Source of the DNA: Undaria pinnatifida
Taxonomy: Eukaryota; Sar; Phaeophyceae; Laminariales; Alariaceae
Assembly (NCBI GenBank): GCA_012845835.1
Contig: JABAKD010000027.1
Coordinates: forward strand, 1,379,001 to 1,443,000
DNA length: 64,000 bases
Direction of reading: 5' to 3'
Shown: positions 9,770 through 20,240 of the stretch, piece by piece
Position numbering within the stretch: position 1 is the first letter of the stretch
Layout of the letters: the number at the start of each line of letters is the position of its first letter
Translations under genes and position numbers: made by a program
Notes under the pieces: model-generated
Database searches by the model: none
What the model saw: only the letters and a program-made list of their open reading frames with translations
What the model was told of the DNA's origin: nothing

Positions 9770-11575
9770 TGTAAGTAATTATCATACGCGATGTACCGCA
9801 CCATCGCTGACCTAGCACCACGCGTATACCAAAACCCTACATCTCTATGAGACCTAAAGCCCCCCCTCCCCCCCCTCCCACTTTCCCCCCACCTCCCCCA
9901 CAAGAAGGATTTATAGTTTCCACGCACAAATTGAGCTGCCCCACCTATCCCTCCCCCCCTTTCCCCCCTCCCGCTCCCCTTTTGGTAAAAATCAGGCTCC
10001 ACCGTCCTTAAAAACTGCGCCCATTCCTCACCGGTTATTCGACTTACGGGATTCACGTGATAAACGGATGCATTTCCTTTCACAGCTGTCAGATTTTGTC
10101 CCCCTCAAAAACGGGTTTTATAGTTTCCGCGCACAGACTGCCTAACATCACCCTGTTGACCCTGATAGCTACACTGTAGTTGCAAGGGGAGTCGCCGACC
10201 AATAATCGAAATCGGCCAGAGTAATAAACACCTATACGCGGTTGATATCACGTCATTGTCTTTCTAACCATCCATGACGTAGTTTTCAATTTTTTCCCCC
10301 CCGACCCCCCCCCTTCAACGCCCCCTCTTTTCCAACCACCCGCATGATCGCCTAGACCTAGAACCACGCGTACAACAAGCCCCTACAAATCTTTGATCTC
10401 ACAGCCGAAGTGTATTTGAATATTATTTGTGACCTAAACCTGCTAAAAAATCCCCCCCTCCCCCCTCTCGCTCTCCCTTACTCAAACGCCCCACCAAATA
10501 TCGAAATCCGCCAGATCAATAAACACTTTACGCACAGGATATCACCTCATTATCTTTCGAGAGCCATCCATGCCGCTGCTTTCCCCCCCCCCCGCCCTGA
10601 ACGCCCCCTTCTTCCGCATCACCCACACCATCGCCTAGACCTAGCACCACACGTGACCAAGGCTACGGTAGGGGGGGTACCCCCATTTTCAGTGGTATGT
10701 TTGAGCCACTCGCACGAGTGACTCTGCACCCCACGGATGAAAATGGTTTCGGCGGTTGTTTTGACGCGGCTTAGATCAACTTTGCATTGCGGATTGATTT
10801 CGTCAACGATGTAAAACATGAACAAAACGTAAGATCGCATGGGAACAAAGGGGTTACTCGCGCGAGTGACCCCTAGCCACTGAAATAAAAGCCCCAAAAA
10901 GGGACCCCCCTACGGTAGCCTGGGTCACGTATAACAAACCCCTCACTTAAAACCCTTCCTTCCCCCCCCCCCGCCCCCCTCCGCCCCCTCCCCCGCCCCC
11001 CCCCCGCCCCCACCCCCCACCTTCCTCCCCCCCAACCCATCCCAACCCCACCCCCTCGAACACTCCACCTTCTCTCTACTCACTGATTGTACGACTTACC
11101 CCAGGATATACATGATAAACTGATGCATTATTTCCAAAACCGTCACATTTATCCCCTCAAAATAATGTATAGTTTCCACGCACATATTGAGCTGCCCCAC
11201 ACGCCCCCCCCCCGCCCCAACCCCCCCCCCCCCCCACTAATAAACTGGTGCCAAAACCGTCAGATTTATCCCCTTGAAAGGATTATAACTTACATGCACA
11301 AATTCCCCCCCCCTCCCCCCCCCCCCCTTCCAAACCCGCTCGCTTTTGATCAAAACCAGGCCCTCACGTCCTTCAACACTCCGCCCCCCCCCCTCACTGG
11401 TTATTCGACTTACAATATTCACTTGATAAAAGGATACATTTCCCTCCACAGCTGTCAGATTTTGTCCCCTCAGAAACGGGTTTTATAGTTTGAGCGCACA
11501 GACTGACTGAAATCACCCTGTTGACCCTGATAGCTACACTGTAGTTGTAAGGGGAGTCGCCGACCTATGTCGTAC
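9770..11575. repeat. Family G modular repeat, copy 1 (C-rich orientation)
   Basis: Recurring blocks separated by long C tracts: ATCGCCTAGACCTAGCACCA; a TCAGATTTTGTCCCC...ACGGGTTTTATAG block; TCCGCCAGA...ATAAACACTT; and the terminal block ATCACCCTGTTGACCCTGAT ending in GTCGCCGACC. The same blocks recur at 12850-13110, 21755-23350 and 29795-30115 (inverted), 53736-55705 and 56345-57725. No ORF with a recognisable product. An MITE is inserted at 10655-10926. Confidence 0.75.
10655..10926. mobile_element. 272-bp MITE with TIRs and ACGT target duplication
   Basis: The left end reads GACCAAGGCTACGGTAGG and the right end, inverted, reads GACCCAGGCTACCGTAGG. Further inward both sides share TTTCAGTGG and a CACTCGCRCGAGT block. 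It is flanked by ACGT at 10651-10654 and 10927-10930. The host family G sequence without it (CACCACACGTATAACAAACC) is present at about 54493, which gives an empty site. No ORF for a transposase, so it is non-autonomous. Confidence 0.85.
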
Positions 11576-11603
11576 TCTTCGTTCCCCCTTGCCGCCTCGG
11601 TAA

Positions 11604-11623
11604 GGCATGCTGCGAAGCATGCC
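11604..11623. other. Perfect 8-bp hairpin with GCGA loop
   Basis: GGCATGCT, then GCGA, then AGCATGCC: a perfect stem closed by a GNRA-type tetraloop, just beyond the right end of family G copy 1. No other transcript signal was seen. Confidence 0.55.
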
Positions 11624-11699
11624 CTAGCAGGCTTGTAGCGAGAGTGGGGGGGTCTTTCTGGCGGGTGTAAGGCCGGACTCACCCTCAAGGAGTGATACC

Positions 11700-12850
11700 T
11701 TCTTGCTGCTGCGTGTGGCCGAGAGGCTTAGGCGTGGCGGTAGAGTTGGGTCGTACGTGGTGCGTTAGGCATGGTCACCTACGATTCGCGCGTCTTTTTA
11801 GGCAGCAGCGGCGGAGCAGCAATGCTTAATCGGGATGCTCGTGCGCGGAGGCAGGCGCCACCACGAGCCACACTACGGCGCAGTCTCGGTTTGCGTGGAG
11901 GGAACTGCGCCGGCAGGAGGCTGGATTCGACGACGAAGGAGGAGGGCGACTGGCCGTCGACGGGCGGGGAAGAGACGGATTGAACTCTCCCTGAACGAGA
12001 ATTTTTGTTTTTCACATCAGCACCGCAAACTGCGTGGAGCATTTTTTTTTTTTTTTGGACGGGGGAGAAGGGGAACCGACTGGAATTGAGTGTGAACGAG
12101 AGCAAGTGCGAAGGAGCTGGCCGAGTGAGCTAAGGCGACGAGGCGGCCACGGAGAACCACGGCAGGAAGATGGCACACGGAGACCCACGACCGGCACGCA
12201 CATCATCATCATGAGAGCAGCGATAGTCTTTTTTTTTTTTTTAAGGTTATTTTTACGAGGCAGTAGTACAACATGTTACTTTCGTCACTGATTTTTGTAG
12301 AGATTGTAGAAGAGTTGTATACCCTTCGCGGCGAACGACCCGCCGCAATTTTCAATTTTCAGGCACGGGCGTCGTAGCTGCGCTGCAACCTGTCAAATAA
12401 CTCGGAAAGGAGGGGCGATCATTGATTTTTGTACTGTGGTTTTTGGTTCCATTGCTCTTGTTTCACTGCATGTCCGCGGGTCGTCACTCTGACAGCACTC
12501 CAGACAGCAGGCGCGTTCGTCTACACTCACGATTACCGTGCGGTTCGTACGGTGCAGGCAGCCCAACCGCTGTAGTTTGTAGCCGCGAGTTGGTTAGCTG
12601 TGGGGACGGGTGAACTCTATGCTGCTGTAGTTGAGTGGATACCCGCGGCCATGTGAGTTCAGTTTGCACATTTGACCTTTTCACTTGTTTGTGCGCCTTT
12701 TTCCGTATCGTGCGTTTTTAGGCGGGAAAGCGTAGTATTTCCCTGACGAATTTTGATTTCACTTGGTTTTTCGGATCTTCCTAGGGCTCCAGCACCTTTG
12801 TGTGACCACGGACTCTAGATTTTTGACAAGAGTTAATGTGAGAAAACAAC
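11700..12850. other. No gene recognised
   Basis: Several overlapping ORFs of 60-108 aa with Arg/Pro-rich composition (for example 11779-12105 minus) and T runs at 12042-12058 and 12229-12242. None shows a domain. Confidence 0.4.
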
Positions 12851-13110
12851 AACAATCCCTAATGAAGACACACAACTCGTAATGCGCGCGATCGGAGTAT
12901 CACACACAGCTTGCAAAGATGAGTTTCGACGAAATCTTCGATCTCACAGCTGGAGTGTATTTTCATTTTTTATAATATCCTTAATGAGGACACACAACCC
13001 GTAATACGCGCGATCGGAGTATCACACACAGCGTGCAAAGATGAGTTTCGACAAAATTTTCGATATCACAGCTGCAGTGTATTTTAATTTTTATAGTATA
13101 TACTGTACGT
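12850..13110. repeat. Family G terminal block, two tandem copies
   Basis: Two units of about 117-120 bp, each running AATGAAGACACACAACTC or similar, CGCGCGATCGGAGTATCACA, TTTCGACGAAATC, CTCACAGCTGGAGTGTATTT and an AT-rich end TTTTTATA. This is the same end found at 21755, 22480, 29800, 55690 and 57700. Confidence 0.8.
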
Positions 13111-13362
13111 GATACTCTGCTGTTCAGATAACATGCATTCCATTATTTCGCGTAACGGTCTGAACGAAACAAAAAACATTCGTTCATTCATTTATTCATT
13201 CGTCATTCGGATTTCGCTGAAGTTACAAATTCTTCGTCTCTTACTATCGTACTCTACCACCACGAGTAGTAAAATGAGTATAATAGTTATTCGATTGATC
13301 ATAACTCCCTGATGAATCGGTATGATATGTGTGTGACAACCACTATAAAAAACTGACCACTG

Positions 13363-13365
13363 CTG

Positions 13366-13444
<79 letters not shown>

Positions 13445-13446
13445 GC

Positions 13447-13478
<32 letters not shown>

Positions 13479-13516
13479 CTGTTGTTGTTGTTGTTGCTGT
13501 TGATGTTGTTGTTGTT
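13363..13516. repeat. (GTT)n microsatellite derived from a LINE tail
   Basis: About 50 GTT units, with ATG or GCT interruptions near the right end, directly abut the LINE 3'-end block at 13517. Other LINE copies carry only 3-9 units at the same place. The poly-Leu (plus) and poly-Thr (minus) ORFs are artefacts. Confidence 0.9.
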
Positions 13517-13880
13517 CTTACTTTAACTCGCACAATCAAGTCCGTGATCACAGGACAGGCTCCACAGTCACAATCATCTGGAGTGGAGGAATACCCCAGG
13601 AAACAAAAACACAAACAAAAACAAAACTGGCGTACACGCGTAGACTATATCATAGCTGATGCAAATTCTGCCCCCGCCAGAAAAATATAAGAGGTTAAAT
13701 CGCGAGTCAGCCAGCGATGTGCCAGTTTTATACTGGTACATACGTCTCACTACTCGCGCCTGGAAAACCGACCACACCGCTTGCCACCCATAAACGACTA
13801 CCAGGTACCACGTAAATATTGCACGTGGTACCTATGACTACGCATACGCACGTCAGACTCAAGTAAATTAAAAAAGAAGA
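13517..13880 (-). repeat. LINE 3' UTR fragment (copy C)
   Basis: Same block order as in copy A: CGCACAATCAAGTCCGTGAT, ACAGGACAGGCTCC, a CAAAAACAAAAC-rich stretch, CATAGCTGATGC, CGCGAGTCAGCC, then CTACGCATACGCACGTCAGAC. The LINE coding region is absent, so it is severely 5' truncated. Confidence 0.75.
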
Positions 13881-14454
13881 CAACTTGCCAGCTAGCGTTG
13901 GGCTGCGAAAGCAACTGAGTTAAATCGACACACGACGCGTATGAAAATACGTGGAAGTGTGGTGAGCTAAAGATTTATTTTTCCCCATCCGCCGGAGGAT
14001 GAAAAAAAAAAAAAAGAAAAGAAAGAAAACAACACAAAAAGCAAGAAAAGACGAAGCAGGGAAAGGAAAGGAAAAAATAACACTTCGTAATCAAGGCCAA
14101 CTAAATGAACCAACAGCATCACCCACTCTATACAAATCGGACCCCCCCCCCCCCCCCAACCCGTCTCGCACCTATCCTTGTACAGCCGAGGGGAAAACCA
14201 CCACGATGCTTCAATGCTGTAACCTGTAACCTCGGCAGGCAGCACCTGTCATATACCAGTACATCACACTCTCAGGTGTGAGTTTGGACCAAACAACGAG
14301 AAGGACATCCAGCACCATATACCCGGGGACACGGGGGCGAGCGAGAGACCAAGAGGCCAGCCCACGTGCTACGTACAAGGTGAGAACAGCGCTTTTCCGC
14401 CCAGTCAGACCTTATATCCTTGCTTTACAGGCACAACAGCAGTAGTACGTCTCC
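13881..14454. other. No gene recognised
   Basis: An A-rich stretch (14000-14080) and a C run (14143-14159). No ORF with a family signature. Confidence 0.4.
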
Positions 14455-14600
14455 CAATGTGGCGTTGTCGTCATCACATTAACTCGAATAATCAAGGCCG
14501 TGGTCACAGGCCAGGCTCCAGTCACTCTGGAGTGGAAGCATACTCCAGGGAAACAACAAAACGAACCAAACGTGGTACAACTAGGGCTGGGCACCGGCTG
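14455..14600 (-). repeat. LINE 3' UTR fragment (copy D)
   Basis: TCACATTAACTCGAATAATC, then AAGGCCGTGGTCACAGG, then CCAGTCACTCTGGAGTGGAA and an AAACAACAAAAC run: a truncated 3' end like copy A, lying head-on to the plus-strand LINE copy B that starts about 10 bp away. Confidence 0.7.
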
Positions 14601-14621
14601 AACTAGTCAGAATCGACTGTA

Positions 14622-15930
14622 CTGATGGATGATGGAGAGTGTTCGGATAAGATCGACGTGGGACAAGGTCTCGGGCAAGGATGCGTGCTCGCGCCACTGC
14701 TGTTTAACATGTTTTCACGGCGGTGCTACGTGTGGCCGAGAAACGCATCCTCGCTGATGCATCCATCACGGACAACATGGTGCAGCTCCAACGAAAGAAG
14801 GAGAAAGGCGAGAAGAAGGGCACTTCACGCACAGGCAAAGTCGACGGGCGGGGGGAGAAGGAAGAGGAGGAGGGGCAGAGATTGTGGGGTCTGCTGTACG
14901 CTGACGATGCGGGCATCGTATCGCGATCACCAGAAGGACTGGAGAGGATGATGACGGTGATCGTGACTGCGTGCTCGTCGTTCGGGCTTACGGTCTCCGA
15001 GTCGAAAACAGAGATCATGTTGCCGCAAACCACAGGTAGGGGGAAGGTGTCGTTCACCACCAATGCAGCCGGCCAGGTATACAAACAAACAATCGGGTTT
15101 GTGTGTTTGAGCGGGGCTATCACCGCAGACAGATGACTCTGCATCGAAATAACGTGGGGCGGATTCAGAGAGCCTGGGTGTGCTTCCAGCGGTACAAGAT
15201 GGAAATCTATGATCGTCCGGGTGTGCGCTTACGGTTGAAGGTAGGTGCGGTTGCTGAAAGCCGAGGTGATCGAGACAATACTCTACGGTTGCATGACGTG
15301 GAGCCCGAACAAGCCTGACTGTGACAGGCTACGGCGGGTTCACTATTCCATGCTCCTGCGACGCCTCAGATAACGGAAACGGAAGCGCGACGACCACACC
15401 CTATCGTACGCCGGCGCGCTCGCCAAGGCAGCTTCCGAGAGCATGAAGGCGATAGTGCGCAAACGGAGGATATTGTTTGCGGGATTCGTAGCACGTATGG
15501 AGAAGCGTCTGCCGCAGAGGGTGATGTTTGGGGAGCTTGTTGGGGGTAAGGGCTACTCAGGGGGGCAAGAGAAGGACTGGTTAGTGCACCTGAAGGACGA
15601 TATGTCTATCTTTGGAATGACGTTCGAAGGGTGGCGAAAGGCTGCTCAGAAGGCCGGCAGATGGATTCGACTGGTAGAGAAGGGAGCTGAGTTTTTCATG
15701 CGGAAATGGCAGGAGGCAGAGAGACGCAGAGCTGCAGAGCGACGCGCAAAGGCCGCGGCAGCGCCATCCACCGTCGGCATCCCTAAACGGCCGAGGGGAG
15801 GGGGAAGGGAGGGGAGGGGGGGCGTTCAGCCCAAGAGACTGAAATCTGAGTCTGGGCGTCATCGTCTTGAAGTTCTTTGGGCCTTCCAATGGCCGTCACA
15901 AGATAGCGTAAGACCGCCCTGACTTCTTCG
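14622..15930 (+). pseudogene. LINE reverse transcriptase, C-terminal half, frameshifted
   Basis: DVGQGLGQGCVLAPLLFN (from about 14652) is the RT block before the active site. A one-base loss at about 14711 shifts the frame. LYADDAGIVS (YADD at 14897-14908) is the catalytic motif in the next frame, followed by LTVSESKTEIM. A TGA at 15134 and further shifts precede YGCMTWSPNK (about 15285), then MLLRRLR, GGKGYSGGQEKDW and FEGWRKAAQKAGRW, ending in an Ala/Arg-rich tail. Order and spacing fit an RTE/Jockey-like LINE. Inactive. Confidence 0.8.
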
Positions 15931-16135
15931 CCATGTTGAGTTCTCTCCCCAGTGCTATTGATGATGCACTTGATACCAAAAGAAAAAAAAAAGAAAAATG
16001 AGCCCAATGCCGTCTTTAGTTAGTTCCTAGGGTCTGCTAGTATGCCGTTTTTTTCCCTTTCCCTTCCCTTGATTCCTCGTCTTGTCCTGTCGTTTCTTTT
16101 AATTTACTGCTGCTGTCTTTCTTTCCTTTCTTCGC

Positions 16136-16504
16136 TTTCTTTCTTTTCTTTTCTTTTCTTTTCTTCTCTTTTCTTTTATTTTTTTTTTCTTTTCTTTTCT
16201 TTTCTTTTCTTTTCTTTTCTTTTCTTTTCTTTTCTTTTCTTTTCTTTTCTTTTCTTTTCTTTTCTTTTCTTTTCTTTTCTTTTCTTTTCTTTTCTTTTCT
16301 TTTCTTTTCTTTTCTTTTCTTTTCTTTTCTTTTCTTTTCTTTTCTTTTCTTTTCTTTTCTTTTCTTTTCTTTTCTTTCTTTTCTTTTCTTTTCTTTTCTT
16401 TTCTTTTCTTTTCTTTTCTTTTCTTTTCTTTTCTTTTCTTTTCTTTTCTTTTCTTTTCTTTTCTTTTCTTTATCTTCTCTTCTTTTCTTTTCTTTTCTTT
16501 TCTC
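16136..16504. repeat. (TTTTC)n microsatellite in LINE copy B 3' UTR
   Basis: About 70 pentamer units with a few irregular ones, on the plus strand pure pyrimidine. Copy A has only a short T/C-rich stretch at the equivalent place (about 7390-7440, complement), so this grew after insertion. The Phe/Leu/Ser ORF across it is an artefact. Confidence 0.9.
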
Positions 16505-16870
16505 CCGATTGGCTTGATTGAGTCTGACGTGCGTATGCGTAGTGATAGGTACTACGTATAGCTTATACGTGGTAGTGTTCCCTGGGTTTCAAGCGGTATA
16601 GTCGGTTTTTTCAGGCGCGAGTAGTGACACGTATACACCAGTATGGACCTGGCACATCGTAGGCTGACTCCCGATTTCACTTTTTATATGTTTCTGACGG
16701 AGGCATGAATTACGTAAGCTGTGATATACCTGGTATGCGTGTACCATCTTTGGTTTGTTTGTGTTTTTTCTCTGGGGTATTCCTCAGCTCCAGAGTGACT
16801 GGAGCCTGTCCTGTGACCACGGACTTGATCATGCGAGGTAATGTGAGAACAAGAACACAACATACTGTGG

Positions 16871-18029
16871 TAAAATCCAATCAGTACACTGGACTGTGCG
16901 GTAATATACTGTCCGAGCGTAGCTCGGCCAATTGCCCCTCCCCGGCTTGTGAGTGGGCCCGGCTGGAGGCGCCGCCGGAGCCCCCCAATATACGCGTTTT
17001 CGCTTCATTTCCCATCACAAGGCTCAAAACTGTATTGATTAGCCGGGGGAAGTTGCGGTCATCTACACAGAAAAAGTCAAGAACAAGTAAGTAAAGAACA
17101 ATAAAAGCAACGTGTGGCGATGATGTGGCGTTTTATGTTGTTGGTGTGATGATGTGGCGTTTCTTCATGTGTTGTTGTTGGTGTTCGTGCAAGTGCAATA
17201 TAAATCGTTCTGACGTATCGTATTTACTAATTAAATTACTGCTGTTATTACTCTTGTCGCTCCTGCCCTTCAAGGCTTGGGGCACCGGGTGGTCGGCTCT
17301 CACCAGCAAACAAATCACAGGAAAGCACTGGCAAACAAAAACACAAAAACAAAAAGAAAAACAAATAAAAAAACCAAGGAACGCTACTACTCGTACACGT
17401 ATTAACCGGTATCTCAGGTATAAGGTATATTCAACGCAGATAAGTATCAACATGAAAAAACATGGAAGGAAGGAACCCGAGAAAAATCTCGACAGCCGGG
17501 GGATGACGGAGATATTTTTTTAGCGTACAAACAGGGAAACAGGCGAAAGGAATCAAGGAACACGTGGAAAGGAGCAACAACCGGGGGAATGACGGAGACC
17601 TTTCAACGAACACAAAAGAAAAAACTACCCCCAAAAAGTTCCGAGTGAACAAACAACAAAGAAAGAAGGAAAGAAAACAGAGTTGCCAAAAAAAGACAAC
17701 ATAGCAACATAGACGAGCCGCTGAAAAAGGATACCAGGTACACCGCAACAACTCCGTATCATATACATACATACCAGATATCTGCAACAACAACAACAGA
17801 TAGCACACGAAAGTCTACAAAACAAGGAGAGGAGAACAACACCAAAACAGGGAGGGAGGGAGAGAGGGGAGGAAAAGGGCGGGGGTGGGGGGGGTCGGAG
17901 AACTGTGTTGTAACTCATTCCCCAACATTATTGTTGGGTGGGTTTCCGTCCTATAATAAGACGTGTTTACTGGACGTACGTCAACTAAAAACTACTACTA
18001 CTACTGGTGAGGATACTGGCCTGGACGAC
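16871..18029. other. No gene recognised
   Basis: Contains a short direct repeat of TGATGATGTGGCGTTT (17117 and 17149), A-rich runs and CTACTACTACTACTGG near 17990. Weak duplication of GGGGRATGACGGAGA (17500, 17588). No protein signature. Confidence 0.4.
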
Positions 18030-18420
18030 AAGTAGATTGTGTTGTAAGGCTTAGTTTGGGTACGTTATTGGTTAACCTTTTGCAAGTGGTCAAATGGACT
18101 AATAACCCACGAACACCTTGAAAATAGCGTCGTCGGCAGGACAATGGGTTTTTTAGGTCGTGGGTTCAAATCCCACCACCGAAAACAAAAAACTTTTTCA
18201 GACTTTTCCCATGTCGAACTTGAAAAAAACTCCCACGGAATCCCCACCGGAAAAGAAACCGCTTGGATATTGACAGGTCCGCCGGTATATCCGGCCGACC
18301 TGCTATCCCGCCGTTTCAGGGGGGAAGAGTGTTATAAGGCTTAGTTTGGGTATAAGCTATTTGTTAACATTTTGCAGGTGGTCAAACGGACTAATACCCC
18401 ACTAATACCTTGACAATTAA
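18030..18420 (+). repeat. Direct repeat pair flanking a tRNA-like (pol III box) sequence
   Basis: A block of about 90 bp (AAGGCTTAGTTTGGGTA ... GGTCAAATGGACTAATA ... ACCTTGA) occurs at 18035-18122 and again at 18332-18415. TGGTCAAATGG fits the pol III A-box consensus TRGYNNARNGG. Downstream, GGGTTCAAATCCC at about 18163 is a good B box with T-arm pairing, followed by CACCACCGAAAA. On the minus strand it gives the WWDLNPRP translation typical of tRNA or SINE sequence. The A-to-B spacing is long for a tRNA and no intact cloverleaf forms, so a tRNA-derived SINE or a pseudo-tRNA is more likely. Confidence 0.45.
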
Positions 18421-18484
18421 TACTGCCAGTAGACTACTAGTCTATGCTGCTAGTACATAATGAGCCACGCAGTGCCCAGCCCTA

Positions 18485-18615
18485 GGTACAGCACGATAGC
18501 TGACGCACTTCATGCATCCGCCAAAAAAAAGATGAAAGCATGAAGCCGGAACACAGTAGTCTACCTAGTAGCACGTACGTGCCAGGCCCATACTCTATAC
18601 TGGTACAAGCGTACC
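18485..18615 (-). repeat. Eroded LINE 3' UTR fragment
   Basis: ATAGCTGACGCACTTCATGC, then ATCCGCCAAAAA, then GCCAGGCCCATACTC-like and ACTGGTACA blocks align in order with the inner part of the LINE 3' end at 7190-7290 and 13660-13745. Tail block not recognised here. Confidence 0.45.
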
Positions 18616-18619
18616 TGGT

Positions 18620-19320
18620 ACACATAATACAAGGGCTCCGCATGGGTGCCGGCATTCACCGGCACCCATACACCGGGGAGGGCAGGGCAGCACTTCGACT
18701 TGTTCGATTCAATATCCGATAGAGAGAAAAAAAACGCTGCTACGCAACACATAGTGTACGCGTGTAGAAGTTGTCAAGGTAGTGACAATATACCGATATA
18801 GACTAACAGCAGTGGACTACTTTCTTCTGCCGTTTCTTGCGTAAATCCGATGCCGAACTTCATAATAATATTGCGATAGGATAAATCCGAGCCCAAGCAG
18901 ACTGACCCTCTAGTCTGGCCACGAGGAGACGTTTCGAATGCGTTTCTTGATGTTATGACTGAACCAAGCATCCAGGGCTAGCATGGGGGTGGTCATGTAT
19001 GCTGCATGTTCCCTACGTAGCCATTGAGAGGCGCGCACTGTGGCAGCTTCTGCTACACCGTACATGATAGTATCTAGATCCGAGGCTCGCAGAGTGACTG
19101 TGTCGCTGTGTGTTGTATAGTCCGGTCGTGGAGAGACTTGCTGACGGTATTCTAGGCGTGAAACACGGTGTCGCTGCCTTCGTCATTCAATTCCTCAAAT
19201 GCTATTTTACTAACAATGCTGCTACTTGTTGCCATCTGGTAGATATAGTATTACTAGTTCGCGATAGCACTGAACTAAGAATTTGGCAGTTAAGAATTTC
19301 AGAGTCGAGTTTTAGACGGA
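18620..19320. repeat. Dispersed repeat family K, copy 1
   Basis: Blocks here are the reverse complement of 50400-51020: AGGGCTCCGCATGGGTG, GGGCAGGGCAGCACTT, AACACATAGTGTACGCGTGT, CAGTGGACTACTTTCTTCTG, GTAGCCATTGAGAGGCGCGC, AGAGTGACTGTGTCGCTGTG and ACGGTATTCTAGGCGTGAAA, in consistent order. No ORF of interest. Class of element unknown. Confidence 0.7.
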
Positions 19321-19339
19321 AAAAAAAAAAAACTCCCTG

Positions 19340-19980
19340 GCATGGCCTTTTGTCTGATCACTGGTCGCTCATTGGCCGGGGATCGTACATGAAGTAACCG
19401 TCATCTGGGGCCGATGGGGTCCCATCCCAGGATCATAATAATTCCACACATACATTTACAACTCCGACTACCCGGGGACAAACACGGATGGATATCACCA
19501 GGATTGATATCTCCCCGCACATCGTGGAAATTATCCAACCCCACCGCCCGGCTGATCTCTGATTGGCTGGGGGTCGTATATCATAGAGCCAGCTCCACCC
19601 GGGGACGATAGGGTCCCATCCCCGATCCAGAGGTCATTCTATATATCTAAAGTTAGACAAACCGGGGAATAACACCGATTTCTTTCCGGTCGTCACCACC
19701 CCTAACGGTGTGGAAGCCCCAACTCCGTTGGCTAAAAACGCTGATTGGTTCGAGCTTCACAGCGCCACCCCGCCCTAGGAGGATGGTAGAGGCTCACCAA
19801 CCAATGGGGGACAGTTCCGTCGCACACGGGGGAGATATGCCCCCATCCCCGGTTCAGAATCCTCCGAATCTCTACAGCTCCAACAACGCGGGAACGACAA
19901 CGATAATCTCTCGGGTCGATACCTCCCCGCACGGCGTGTCAACGCCGACCCCAGTGGCTTATTCGTGATTTGCTGGTAGG
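19340..19980. repeat. Diverged tandem array, about 190-220 bp units
   Basis: Three to four units, each with a CTGATTGGCTGG-like CCAAT-box core (about 19365, 19557, 19741, 19965), a GGTCCCATCCC...GAT segment, a CCGGGGA...ACACGGAT segment and a TCTCCCCGCAC...GTG segment. Strongly diverged between units, so old. Confidence 0.55.
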
Positions 19981-20059
19981 CTTTGACCCAATAAGCTCAC
20001 AATTATTTCGACCGACCTGGGTTTTCTTGCATACTTTCATGTGCGGCAAACATTTGCAA

Positions 20060-20240
20060 TGCGAACGCAGTTCGACCAGCTATTTGCATGATAGGTCGCG
20101 CAAAAAAATCGATGTCAAGCTCGTATCAGGTTGGCGTGCCAGGCAAGCACGCTCAAAATGGGGGTGAGAAACACTTCAACAGCAACAACTGCACCAAACA
20201 CAATATATTAATGAACGAATTAGAGCGATTTGTATCCAGG
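20060..20240. repeat. Family H repeat fragment (inverted)
   Basis: Reverse complement of the 49.6-52.4 kb family: ATAGGTCGCGCAAAAAAATC, then GTATCAGGTTGGCGTGC, then GCACGCTCAAAATG, GAGAAACACTTCAACAGCA and GAATTAGAGCGAT. One unit only. Confidence 0.7.

Larger units (their letters stand above)
14605..16870 (+). mobile_element. 5'-truncated LINE copy B with partial RT domain
   Basis: A non-LTR retrotransposon 3' half. It begins inside the RT domain and runs through the C-terminal region, a G-rich spot, a (TTTTC)n-bearing 3' UTR (15930-16530) and the terminal block (16740-16855) ending ATGTGAGAACAAGAACACAA. This is the (CAA)-type tail in reverse of copies A, C and D. There is no poly-A tail. The upstream RT palm motifs and any ORF1 or endonuclease are missing. 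Confidence 0.8.

Noticed and set aside
13192-13614. Poly-Thr / poly-Leu ORFs of 65-140 aa
   Set aside because: Translations of the (GTT)n microsatellite; no unique protein sequence.
16042-16521. 159-aa Phe/Leu/Ser ORF resembling a membrane protein
   Set aside because: Pure translation of the (TTTTC)n pentamer array.
18065-18247. Minus-strand ORF containing WWDLNPRP
   Set aside because: A well-known false protein from tRNA T-arm sequence; counted as tRNA-like DNA instead.
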